Positions 55,201 through 64,000 of a DNA stretch of 64,000 nucleotides are shown one piece after another. The stretch is from positions 1,949,501-2,013,500 of the forward strand of contig OW028583.1 of the NCBI GenBank assembly GCA_932294295.1, in the 5' to 3' direction. The notes beneath the pieces are model-generated. The model saw nothing but the letters and a program-made list of their open reading frames with translations, made no database searches and was not told the origin of the DNA. The DNA is from Alitta virens. Lineage: Eukaryota > Annelida > Polychaeta > Phyllodocida > Nereididae. Each line of letters starts with the position of its first letter. Within the stretch, counting starts at the first letter, position 1. A program made the translations under genes and the position numbers.

Positions 55201-57030
55201 CTAAAAAAATTAAAGAACTTTTATATTTACCAGTTTTACTGGATAAAGTGCTCCATTGAGTCAAGTATCAATATACAGTTATAACCAGCCAGTGAAAAAA
55301 AAAAGAGAAGCTATATCAATGAAAGCACTTATCAATAGTGCTCAAGCAATACTACACTGCTATCATTAAAAGTCATAAAGTACACCAATACTTCAAAATT
55401 ACTTATGTCCTAATATGTGAAACATTACCGCTAAAGAAAATAGACTTCCTTTTCGAAATTCGTGCTAATGACGTAAAATATTTAGATCCAAGCACACAGT
55501 CAGTTGTTCAATTGTCATATTATGTGATTAAATGAAATTATATCAATAAATTTAATTACCTAACTACAAATAAAAAGAACCAATCAAATAATTGCTGAAA
55601 CTCATCACCATTAAGATTAATCATGTTTCCAATGCAAATTGCTATCTTCGGAGACACAAACACAGTGCCAATAACTGATTTTCCAATGGACATTTTATGC
55701 TAATCGCTTTTTACCTTTCTCAGATATGGGAGTTTTTTGTGGCCACTCTTCAACAATATGGAAAGTAATTTTGATATTTCATTCTTTGATGCCTGAAGAA
55801 AATTAGACCCTATTTATATGCCATGTTCTGCAGATTCATTGATGACTTTCAAAGCACCTAGATTATATTCTGCATTTTCAAGGGATGCTTTGCAGGAAGC
55901 AGACAACCATTTGGTCACATTTATAAAAACTGTATATGGCTCCCGAATGGGGAATAGATACCTTGAACCCGGATTGATGAGGTCTGCTTATTGAAAAAGC
56001 GGATGTCTCCATGACCAGTGCCAAATTTTGACTTGGTTTATTCTCATCAGGTTTTATGGCTTACAGAGAATTAGCTGCTATTGCTGCTTTTTTGGTCTGC
56101 ATACACCTGAGAGCTGAAGAGTGCAAGGAGTATCATTTTACCCACCAAACACTAAATGCTGTCTTAGGAATGCCTGCAAAGCACACCTTGATATGTTTGG
56201 ACGTGTAACTTCACACTGCGGTCTGGTTTTGATGAACTTGAGGTCATTGTAAGGCACATCCACAGCTAAAGTACAGGTCCTCTAACAATAACTGTTAACC
56301 AGTTAAAAGATGTCTCGGACTTTCTTTACTTGATGTTGGTTTGTAATTGTTCCAGGTGGTACTTTGTTTATTTGATCTTGAAGCAAACATGCGAGTTTAA
56401 CCTGGCCCCAACCAAACATTTCACTTGATTTGACTTTAATTTGGAAGGTGGAATCTCATGATCATTCTCCTTTGATGATGATGATGATCCATCATCAGCC
56501 ATAATTTAATTTCTCCAAAATTCAGGTCATAGGTCAGAGTCACTTTAACTACAATCCAAGGCACCTAAGAGGTGTCTTTACTCAACCAGCCTTTGGGTGA
56601 ACAGTGTCCATATGAATGAAAACTGAAGGGCAGTGAAGGCCAAGGTCTGAGTTGATACGAACACTTTTAGCAAATTGCTACTAGAAGGTTAATGGGGTTT
56701 GCTGTATGTGCAACAATGAAGCTTATGTGCACAAAAGGCATATTATTGAATTGGAGCTTCACCTATGACTATTATTATGATTAACCTTCATTAGATGCTA
56801 AAAGGGTTTGCGTAATGCACAATGTATGCATCATCAGAGAAGTTTTCAGTTTGGTCGATAGCATATTAATGCATACTAATTGTACGCTAAATTTGGAAAA
56901 CTTCAAGAGGATGGTGGGATCCCTAAATATAATCCTATTAAAACAAAATTTTATCAGAACAGTTTCTCTAAGAGGCAGAACAGATTGAGGACTAAGACAA
57001 GTAGGTTTGCCAATGTAAGGGCATCTGATG
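55201..57030. other. Intergenic DNA with a decayed minus-strand coding trace
   Basis: On the minus strand, about 55915-55630 reads as WLSASCKASLENAEYNLGAL and VINESAEHGI, with one stop. About 56275-56130 gives AVDVPYNDLKFIKTR. They look like an old protein-coding relic, possibly of an unnamed invertebrate family with a 'V-N-x-SAE-x-G' motif, but I cannot name it. The 55338-55535 plus frame is uninformative. Confidence 0.3.
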
Positions 57031-57035
57031 CACCC

Positions 57036-57147
57036 TAGCCAACACTGGGCCAACACTGGGCCAACACTGGGCCAACACTGGGCCAACACTGGGCCAACAC
57101 TGGGCCAACACTGGGCCAACACTGGGCCAACACTGGGCCAACACTGA
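57036..57147 (-). repeat. 11-bp tandem repeat
   Basis: About ten perfect copies of CCAACACTGGG (57041-57145). Three overlapping minus open frames (Pro/Val/Leu/Ala/Gln/Cys/Trp repeats) derive from it. Confidence 0.95.
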
Positions 57148-57456
57148 GTTCAGTAAAGTGTGACAAAAAGCTGTCGAAGACAAAGAATTTATTAGCCCCA
57201 TGGAGAAAGTCTGTTACAAAAAGAGGCAAGAAGAATCCTGAGGTTCCCTGGAAACTGGTTGTGACAACTCATGAAATTACACACAAGAAACCTAGTCACC
57301 TTTTATTTGACCCATGATTTTTGATTCAAAGTTGTTAAATATCATTCGAGGATTAAAAAATAATAACTATGACAATATGCTTTAAAAAAATGAAAGGTAG
57401 GTCACTATCCATTTCTTGTTGACTGCTCACTATTGATGGCAGCAGTCAACTTGAAG

Positions 57457-57530
57457 AAGCAGGCTGGTGTTTTTCTGCACCTGTTGGGCTAATTAGGACA
57501 GGCCCTACCACTGAGCTAAGCCTGCACCCA
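57457..57530 (-). mobile_element. SINE family 2, internally deleted copy
   Basis: Contains 'cacctgttgggctaattagg' and 'ccactgagctaagcctgcac', matching the two ends of the 49116-49304 element with the middle missing. Flanks 'agtcaacttgaagaag' (left) and 'agtcaacttgcagaaaag' (right) form an approximate target duplication. Confidence 0.7.
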
Positions 57531-58747
57531 GTCAACTTGCAGAAAAGTCTAAAACATATTAGTTTATGCTGATTAAAAATCACGAAAGAAATTTATGTTT
57601 CACCTCATTTAACCTATTTCACCTGGAAGCAGATTTATTCAAACCCCCCGGCATTAGCAATTTCATGATAATCTTTGTCTTTTAAATTATAGGGGGGGGG
57701 GGAAGAGATTGAATAATTCTGCCGCCAACTGTATATGACACAATAACAGCAAATTGGATGTGTCAAATATATTGGTGAGACTGAAAGATTAGCCATGCAT
57801 ACAGGTAACATGCGCGGCCCAACTTTTATATATCTTATTTTTTGCGGCATCACTATTCAGTAGGCTGGCAGCAGAAACAGATGGGAAACTACACTTCAGC
57901 ATAAACAAAAGAAGGTAAGCATTGATCAGCATCATTACGTTCTACAGTATGATTCAAAATAAATGTCCAATAGTTGTTGTTTTATATATTATTCCATACT
58001 TGTCATAGAGCAGTACATTAAACACCAATTTTTCAAAGTTTGTATGGCAGTTTCTGCTGCTTCTTGGTGACCATGACAAAACTATATATAACATTTATCA
58101 AAAGGCAAAACATTGTCATAAGAGAAAGACAAGAAACTTGAAGTCAGTTGTTACAGAGAGGTTTTCAATTAGAAAGTTAAGGTTTGAAGTATCATTACCT
58201 TTCTGTCCATTTGTGCTGCATGGAAAAATATGGAGAAAGCCAAGTGTATTTAATTTTATATCTGACTATAACACTCCTCATTCTGTTTGCTAAATTGTGT
58301 TGGATCACAATTCCAATCCACTTGAGAAAATAGATATAAATGTTACCAAAAAGTCTAATCCTAACTTTCTAACCCATAAAAACCTCTCTCTGTGCAAATT
58401 AACTCCAAGTGTCCTGGCTTTGCAATGATAATTTTATGCCATTTTGTTATCATTATAGCCATTTGTTGTGGTCATAATGCAGCATAATGCAGCAGCAGCA
58501 ACAATGGAGAATATAGCAAACTTCAAGTTATTTCATCAGCTAAAAAGTTGGGATTTGAATAGCGCGAAACTTGTCACAGAATATAACTGAAAAACAGATG
58601 GACATTTATATTGATCATACTATATATGTATTATTTATTAGTACACATCAGGTACAGAATACAAATTGAAAATGTAGTCAAACGTATATTATACATAAAA
58701 AAAAAGAATTTAATCATAATATTATGGTCAGTTTAATATGTACAAAG
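57531..58747. other. AT-rich intergenic DNA
   Basis: No gene. One G tract at 57691. It ends in the ATAT target duplication (58748-58751) of LTR element B. Confidence 0.4.
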
Positions 58748-58751
58748 ATAT

Positions 58752-59445
58752 TGTAAAAGGCACTGGCCTTTTTCTCTTTAAGTTTAACTAAAAATGATTC
58801 ATGAATTTAATATGTGTAATGTTCAGAGCTATGGGAGTGATGGCTGCAGATGGCCATCACTGATTGCAGTCTCATATGAACAATGTGTAGGTCATTAGTG
58901 GAGGCTGGGGATCTATCAATGTACTATGGCCAGCTGGCCAGATTGTACTCCTCTGCTTGATCTTGATCCTGGTGGCCGAAATGGGATCAAGGGTGGTTGG
59001 ATCTTCCTGTCCTAATGACTATGCAATCTCCTGGGGTATGGAGTTAATGAGGAGAGAAGGGTGTGGGTCTGATTGCCTGCCACCTGTCCTGTGTGACCAA
59101 GTACACTTATGGGTATGAGTTAATGCATGAATGAGTTTGACCATTGTATGACTTGAGAGATAATGGATGACTGACCTTGGGTGCACAGTTGTGGGGGGTG
59201 TGCTTGGACACAGATGAGGGAATTGATTGATGATTGGAATTGTTACCCCCTCCATTAAGGAGGGGCCTTTGTGATGTTGAATGGTATAAATAATAAACAT
59301 GGAAAGTTTCTGGCAGTTTGGTTTTGACCAACATGCAGAGCAGACCAGCTTGACACAACTTACTGCTTGAGTTATCATTTATGATGAGACTATGAACTAC
59401 TGGAAGCAGACATAGTATGTCACTAACTACACTGAGGATTTTACA
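58752..59445 (+). repeat. 5' LTR of element B
   Basis: 694 bp. A TATA-like TATAAATA at 59285-59292 overlaps a polyadenylation-type AATAAA at 59292-59297. Minus-strand open frames at 59019-59378 recur in the 3' LTR (62055-62414) and are not genes. Confidence 0.92.
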
Positions 59446-59446
59446 T

Positions 59447-59464
59447 TGGTGACCCCGACGTGAT
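59447..59464 (+). other. Primer-binding site complementary to tRNA-Trp (element B)
   Basis: TGGTGACCCCGACGTGAT, one base after the 5' LTR, identical to element A at 10897. Confidence 0.85.
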
Positions 59465-59505
59465 CTGTTTGGAATTGGAAATCACCAAAGGAGAAGAACA
59501 AAATC

Positions 59506-59727
59506 ATGGAGAAAATGGACATCACTTTGAAAATTCAAGAACCACAGATTGAAATACAATCAAGACTACAAGGTATGGATACTAATGAATTGGAGGAATT
59601 AATGAACTATATTGACCTGGAAATGAAGAGTCAGACCTTGGAAATTCCCACTCTTCATCACTCAAGAGTGCCTCAGGCTGTTTTTATGCTGTTGTGTTTG
59701 GCACAAGTGCAAATGGGCTGGTGCTAG
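59506..59727 (+). CDS. Short upstream frame in element B, possible gag N-terminus
   Basis: 73 codons from ATG, Glu/Met/Gln-rich and helical (LEELMNYIDLEMK). It ends 53 bp before the gag frame and lies in another frame, so it may be a frame-shifted gag N-terminus or a small leader protein. No domain recognised. Confidence 0.35.
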   Translation: MEKMDITLKIQEPQIEIQSRLQGMDTNELEELMNYIDLEMKSQTLEIPTLHHSRVPQAVFMLLCLAQVQMGWC

Positions 59728-59780
59728 GAATTGGACAGTGAGCAGATGAGCTAGGAAACTGTCAGAATAGGAATGCCCAT

Positions 59781-60596
59781 TTGAAAGCTGTCAGGATGAA
59801 TCTCGAGCAATTCCAGGAGTTCCTGAGGGTACAGAGGGCAAGTAATGGATCTACTGCTTCTATGATAGAGACCCAGACTAGGCACATACAAGAGAATGGT
59901 GAGAAACATGAGGCCCAGGCTCAGGCAAAAAGAGTGGCTGGGTGTGATGGATCTACCACCAGGAGACTGAGGCAATGGTTCAGGGATGTGGAGCTGACCA
60001 TGCCCTACACAAAAAGGACAATATTTGTGGCTGCTCAGACAGCAGAGGGAGCTCTGAGAGTGGAATTGGAGAGATTCTTGGAGACTGTCAATGATCGCAG
60101 GGCTGTTGAATGGAACACATTGAAGGCTCATTTAACCACCACATTTCTATCTAAACATGAGGCTGACAGAATGAGGGATGAGATAGAGAAGGTGCAGCAG
60201 GGAGCCTATGAAACCACAGCAGCTTATGGCAGAAGATTCAGAGAAGCAGCAGACATGGGCTATCCGAAAGACAGCAGGAATGTGGACCAGCAGCGCACCA
60301 TGCTGGGGGCCTACCTGAGAGGAATGAGAGACAGAAAGGTGGTGGAGAGAGTGGTCCGAGAGGGAAGACCAAACGATTATGTGGATGCCATGGAACAAGT
60401 GGCTCAGTATGAAGGAGACAAATACCGCCTATATAGGGCATTAAATGGGTGTGCCCCAGAAGACACACCAGATGAGCCCATGGAGATTGGGGCAGTTGGG
60501 AGGGGAGGACCCAGGAGGAGATGCTGGAAAGACCCACCCCCCCCCCCCCCCCAGGGAACTAGAAGACGGAGTACTGGAGCGGGGAGACTTGACTGA
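59781..60596 (+). CDS. Gag-like capsid protein of LTR element B
   Basis: 271 codons. Residues about 60-215 look like a retrotransposon gag capsid domain: RLRQWFRDVELTMPY, ALRVELERFL, a W-x-x-LK-x-HL-x-TTFLSKHEAD stretch (about 112-127), and YETTAAYGRRFREAADMGYP resembling the 'SV-Y-RFR' helix of Gypsy gags. It is highly charged and helical. It would form particles packaging element RNA. There is no zinc knuckle; the C-terminus becomes Pro/Arg-rich at a C tract (60537-60552) and runs into the 116-bp array. No protease or pol follows. Confidence 0.8.
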   Translation: MKAVRMNLEQFQEFLRVQRASNGSTASMIETQTRHIQENGEKHEAQAQAKRVAGCDGSTTRRLRQWFRDVELTMPYTKRTIFVAAQTAEGALRVELERFLETVNDRRAVEWNTLKAHLTTTFLSKHEADRMRDEIEKVQQGAYETTAAYGRRFREAADMGYPKDSRNVDQQRTMLGAYLRGMRDRKVVERVVREGRPNDYVDAMEQVAQYEGDKYRLYRALNGCAPEDTPDEPMEIGAVGRGGPRRRCWKDPPPPPPQGTRRRSTGAGRLD

Positions 60597-61160
60597 GGAT
60601 ATCGTCACCCTCTATGTACTGAGGAGAAATGCCTGGATTAAGAAGCTGGTGAGCAGAATCCAGTGCTGTGTGAGGAAGAGGTCAGGAGACTGGAATTGGG
60701 AGACTTGACTGAGGATATCGTCAGCCCCTATGTACTGAGGAGAAATGCCTGGATTAAGAAGCTGGTGAGCAGAATCCAGTGCTGTGTGAGGAAGAGGTCA
60801 GGAGACTGGAATTTTGAGACTTGACTGAGGATATCGTCAGCCCCTATGTACTGAGGAGAAATGCCTGGATTAAGAAGCTGGTGAGCAGAATCCAGTGCTG
60901 TGTGAGGAAGAGGTCAGGAGACTGGAATTGGGAGACTTGACTGAGGATATCGTCAGCCCCTATGTACTGAGGAGAAATGCCTGGATTAAGAAGCTGGTGA
61001 GCAGAATCCAGTGCTGTGTGAGGAAGAGGTCAGGAGACTGGAATTGGGAGACTTGACTGAGGATATCGTCAGCCCCTATGTACTGAGGAGAAATGCCTGG
61101 ATTAAGAAGCTGGTGAGCAGAATCCGGTGCTGTGTGAGGAAGAGGTCAGGAGAGACCTTG
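60584..61160 (+). repeat. 116-bp tandem array in element B, five copies
   Basis: Units begin GAGACTTGACTGAGGATATC at 60584, 60700, 60816, 60932 and 61048, exactly 116 bp apart. They differ by only a few bases. Since 116 is not a multiple of three, the reading frame changes with each unit, so coding across the array is unlikely. Open frames at 60445-60708 and 61011-61256 are by-products. Confidence 0.95.
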
Positions 61161-61256
61161 ATGTCCAGAAGGTCAGCCAGCTATAGAGTGGCTGGAGATT
61201 ATGCCACCATAAAGCTACCAGTGGGCAGTGCATGCCAGGATATTGCTGAGGTCTAA

Positions 61257-61787
61257 TGTACATAGACCTTGGACAAATCCTCTCTATTTTTGGAACATTT
61301 TTGACTTTAGACTTTGGTCTGCAACCAGGATAGTGCAGTAGAGACTAGATGAAGACATTGTGAACCATGGAGCACTTGAAGCTAGGATTGGCTCCTTTCT
61401 ATGGAAATATTGTGTGATTTTTTTAATATGATGTCGTATGATCCGGAAGTATTGATTTAAGTGTCTGAGTTTTAACCACCGGCACCCAGTTCCTACAGAT
61501 CAGGATAATTTATGTTGTATGAATGGATATGAATACGCTGGACTCAGTGGTTATGTGTAGTGACGATAGGGATTTTTGTCTATTTGGTTGTATAGTTTTG
61601 CTATATAAATATGAAAAGTGTCAAACTGTGTAGTGCTAGGTTGAAATCATCATTTTTGCAAGTGAGATCTATTTACAATGATAGAATGTAGATATAAATT
61701 TTATTGTCAATGTTAATGGGATAAAGTCATTTTACATACTGATTATCTTAGTATATGTATACATCTCACTCAAATGGTGATAAGCAA
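61257..61787 (+). other. Element B interior before the 3' LTR
   Basis: No coding domain. The bases just before the LTR ('caaatggtgataagcaa') are a poor polypurine tract compared with element A. Confidence 0.5.
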
Positions 61788-62481
61788 TGTAAAAGGCACT
61801 GGCCTTTTGCTCTTTAAGTTTAACTAAAAATGATTCATGAATTTAATATGTGTAATGTTCAGAGCTATGGGAGTGATGGCTGCAGATGGCCATCACTGAT
61901 TGCAGTCTCATCTGAACAATGTGTAGGTCATTAGTGGAGGCTGGGGATCCATCAATGTACTATGGCCAGCTGGCCAGATTGTACTCCTCTGCTTGATCTT
62001 GATCCTGGTGGCCGAAATGGGATCAAGGGTGGTTGGATCTTCCTGTCCTAATGACTATGCAATCTCCTGGTGTATGGAGTTAATGAGGAGAGAAGGGTGT
62101 GGGTCTGATTGCCTGCCACCTGTCCTGTGTGACCAAGTACACTTATGGGTATGAGTTAATGCATGAATGAGTTTGACCATTGTATGACTTGAGAGATAAT
62201 GGATGACTGACCTTGGGTGCACAGTTGTGGGGGGTGTGCTTGGACACAGATGAGGGAATTGATTGATGATTGGAATTGTTACCCCCTCCATTAAGGAGGG
62301 GCCTTTGTGATGTTGAATGGTATAAATAATAAACATGGAAAGTTTCTGGCAGTTTGGTTTTGACCAACATGCAGAGCAGACCAGCTTGACACAACTTACT
62401 GCTTGAGTTATCATTTATGATGAGACTATGAACTACTGGAAGCAGACATAGTATGTCACTAACTACACTGAGGATTTTACA
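61788..62481 (+). repeat. 3' LTR of element B
   Basis: 694 bp, the same length as the 5' LTR, with a few substitutions. It ends TTTTACA, followed by ATAT. Confidence 0.92.
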
Positions 62482-62485
62482 ATAT

Positions 62486-63620
62486 GTTAAAATAACATTA
62501 ATATTGCCTGTATCATCATCTTAACAGTCCACCATCAAATCTAAAAAGTTTATAATTGCAGCAGCTCTCTTCTGATGCTCAGATTAAAAATGATCTTAGC
62601 ACTGGTATTATTCCATGTTTGTGCCAGAAACTGGGTGTTTTGTTGGACAGCGCCTGTCTGTCTGTTGCTACTTGCAAACACAGTTTTCATCAGCTTTAGA
62701 AACCGGCAACCCATTTGCACCTTGAGATTGTCACAATAACTTCTTTCTGTTATGAAAACTAATGTGAAGGCACATCAACAACCAACTTTCGGCCAAGTAA
62801 ATGGTATTTTTCTCTAGTAAATGGGCTTGTATGCAAAAATGAAGCAATGAAACTTAGTTCTAATGCTTGAATATTGTTTCTGGGGTCTTTAGAATTAGTT
62901 TTGCTAGGTTGGTTGGTCGGTTGGCTTTCGGCCGAAAACCAACTTTCGGCCAATTTTTCTCAAGTAGATAGAGCTTAATGCATTAATGAGGCAAAATTAA
63001 ATTTACTATGACTGCTTCATAATTTTTTAAAATATGACAAGTTCAAGTAAATGGCAAGTAGCCAGCGCCAAGTAGCTATATTCAAGCCCACTCAAGTAAA
63101 TGCAAAGTAGCCAGCGCCAGGTAGCTGACTTCAAGATATTTCAAGTAAATGCCAAGTAGCCAGCGCAAGGTAGCTGACTTCACAGATCTCTAAAATTGAC
63201 TATAGTTGTACTAGAAAGCAATTAGCAATCACTGGCATGGACTAAATTTCATGCCATATAATTGTGAAAGACAAATGTTTACTGACAAAATGTTAAGAAA
63301 TAAAAAGAAGGGGAAACTCAGATAAGAATGTAAAAAACATCAGATTGAAAAATCATTTACAAAGCCATTATATTTCCAATGTTTTTCTTTAAGCATTTGA
63401 ATCCTTTTAGCACTTTTTTTGTTTAAACTGGAAACTGAAAGACTTTCTCTGACCCAAGGTTTTAGTGCTGAAGTTTTGCCAAAACAAAACTATTTAGCCG
63501 GGTACTCCGCCAGAGGGCCTTATCCAAAATGACTGTCAAAAAGCCCATTTTCACTCTCTCAACTTATATTTGCCGAAAAGACAATGTTTGCATCAAAATA
63601 TAGGTTTTTGAGGTCAAGGA
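62486..63620. other. Intergenic DNA with short tandem repeats
   Basis: Three imperfect units of about 55-60 bp at 63045-63182 share 'caagtaaatg', 'caagtagccagcgc' and 'aggtagctgacttcaa'. A 'ccaactttcggccaa' phrase recurs at 62783 and 62938. No gene. Confidence 0.45.
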
Positions 63621-63624
63621 ATTC

Positions 63625-64000
63625 AACGAATATCATTCCAAGTTTGTATATTGGATACCAGGGGGCTATACTCCTCTGTGTTATTTGGCTATTTTCCTGT
63701 CGTTTGAATTAGTCCATTTGCCAACTCTTGAAAACCAATTGTGCAATGCAAAGTTTTTTTGAAATTAACCTATGTTTCAAAGGTCAAGGAAGTGAATGAA
63801 GGTACTTTCAGTAAGTTTCATAAATGTTGTTCATCTGAAAGCATGCCTACAACATTTGCAGGGTTGTAAATTAACAAAGATACATTTTATCCATTTTGTT
63901 TTAGTAAATGACAAATATCTTAGTTTCTGAGGCATAAGTCTTGTTGAATATAGCCCCCTGGTGTCCAATATACAAACTTGGAATGATATTCATTTTAAAT
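63625..64000. mobile_element. Inverted-repeat element cut by the window edge
   Basis: The left arm 'gaatatcattccaagtttgt' then 'atattggataccagggggct' (63629-63671) is repeated in reverse at the very end (about 63951-63993). Arms are at least 45 bp with about 280 bp between them. The true right boundary may lie beyond the window. Confidence 0.7.

Larger units (their letters stand above)
58752..62481 (+). mobile_element. LTR element B, gag-only non-autonomous retrotransposon
   Basis: Two 694-bp LTRs (58752-59445, 61788-62481), each TGTAAAAGG...TTTTACA, with a 4-bp ATAT target duplication (58748-58751, 62482-62485). The primer-binding site matches tRNA-Trp, exactly as in element A. The interior has a gag-like frame followed by a 116-bp tandem array, and no protease, reverse transcriptase, RNase H or integrase. 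At least four LTR differences were seen (for example 58772 T/G region, 58896, 58933, 59036), so this insertion is older than A. Shared termini, PBS and target with A imply the same trans-acting machinery. Confidence 0.92.

Noticed and set aside
56781..57229. Overlapping frames with LAQCWPSVGPV repeats
   Set aside because: Translation of the 11-bp CCAACACTGGG tandem repeat in three frames.
59019..59378. 119-codon minus frame, repeated at 62055-62414
   Set aside because: Lies inside both LTRs of element B, antisense to the element, with no domain.
9536..62481. Elements A and B as one composite retrovirus-like insertion
   Set aside because: Each has its own LTR pair and ATAT duplication, and host genes lie between them; they are separate insertions.

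Overview
The window looks like nuclear DNA from a marine invertebrate animal, probably a lophotrochozoan or similar; I cannot place it more closely. The reasons are an animal PARP3 gene split into ten coding exons with GT-AG introns, a divergent class A GPCR, an intronless secreted subtilase, tRNA-derived SINEs, a Ngaro/PAT-type tyrosine-recombinase retrotransposon, and many small inverted-repeat elements in AT-rich DNA. Nothing suggests bacterial, organellar or viral genomic DNA. Host genes are sparse and most of the 64 kb is repeat-derived.

Layout. 1-9535: one single-exon GPCR (3174-4601, minus) in AT-rich DNA with several MITEs and SINE fragments. 9536-14690: a complete LTR retrotransposon without coding capacity, with two 1360-bp LTRs that look identical, a tRNA-Trp primer-binding site, a higher-order tandem array and a 4-bp ATAT target duplication. 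15285-29989: PARP3 on plus, with a likely TATA promoter and untranslated first exon near 15.3 kb; its introns carry MITEs, a 32-bp minisatellite of about 1 kb and a tRNA SINE. 30-38 kb: a broken Gypsy pol split by a SINE with clear TSDs, a candidate orphan exon, and a frameshifted subtilase prodomain relic. 40.7-44.9 kb: a decayed Ngaro/PAT element (minus) with split direct repeats A1...B1-A2-B2. 45.5-46.5 kb: a trinucleotide microsatellite. 46799-48013: an intact proteinase K-like subtilase. 49-55 kb: two decayed LINEs lying back to back; the minus one has an ORF1-like protein fused to a NADAR domain. 58752-62481: a second non-autonomous LTR element, with a gag ORF and a 116-bp tandem array but no pol. 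The window ends inside a long inverted-repeat element.

How parts relate. The two LTR elements share terminal bases, primer-binding site and ATAT target duplication, so they probably use one trans-acting machinery not present here. The intact subtilase and the prodomain relic 8 kb away are paralogues. PARP3 makes ADP-ribose marks, including on DNA ends, and NADAR proteins can remove ADP-ribose from nucleic-acid bases; their proximity is probably chance, but a retroelement carrying a possible ADP-ribose eraser is the most interesting lead here.
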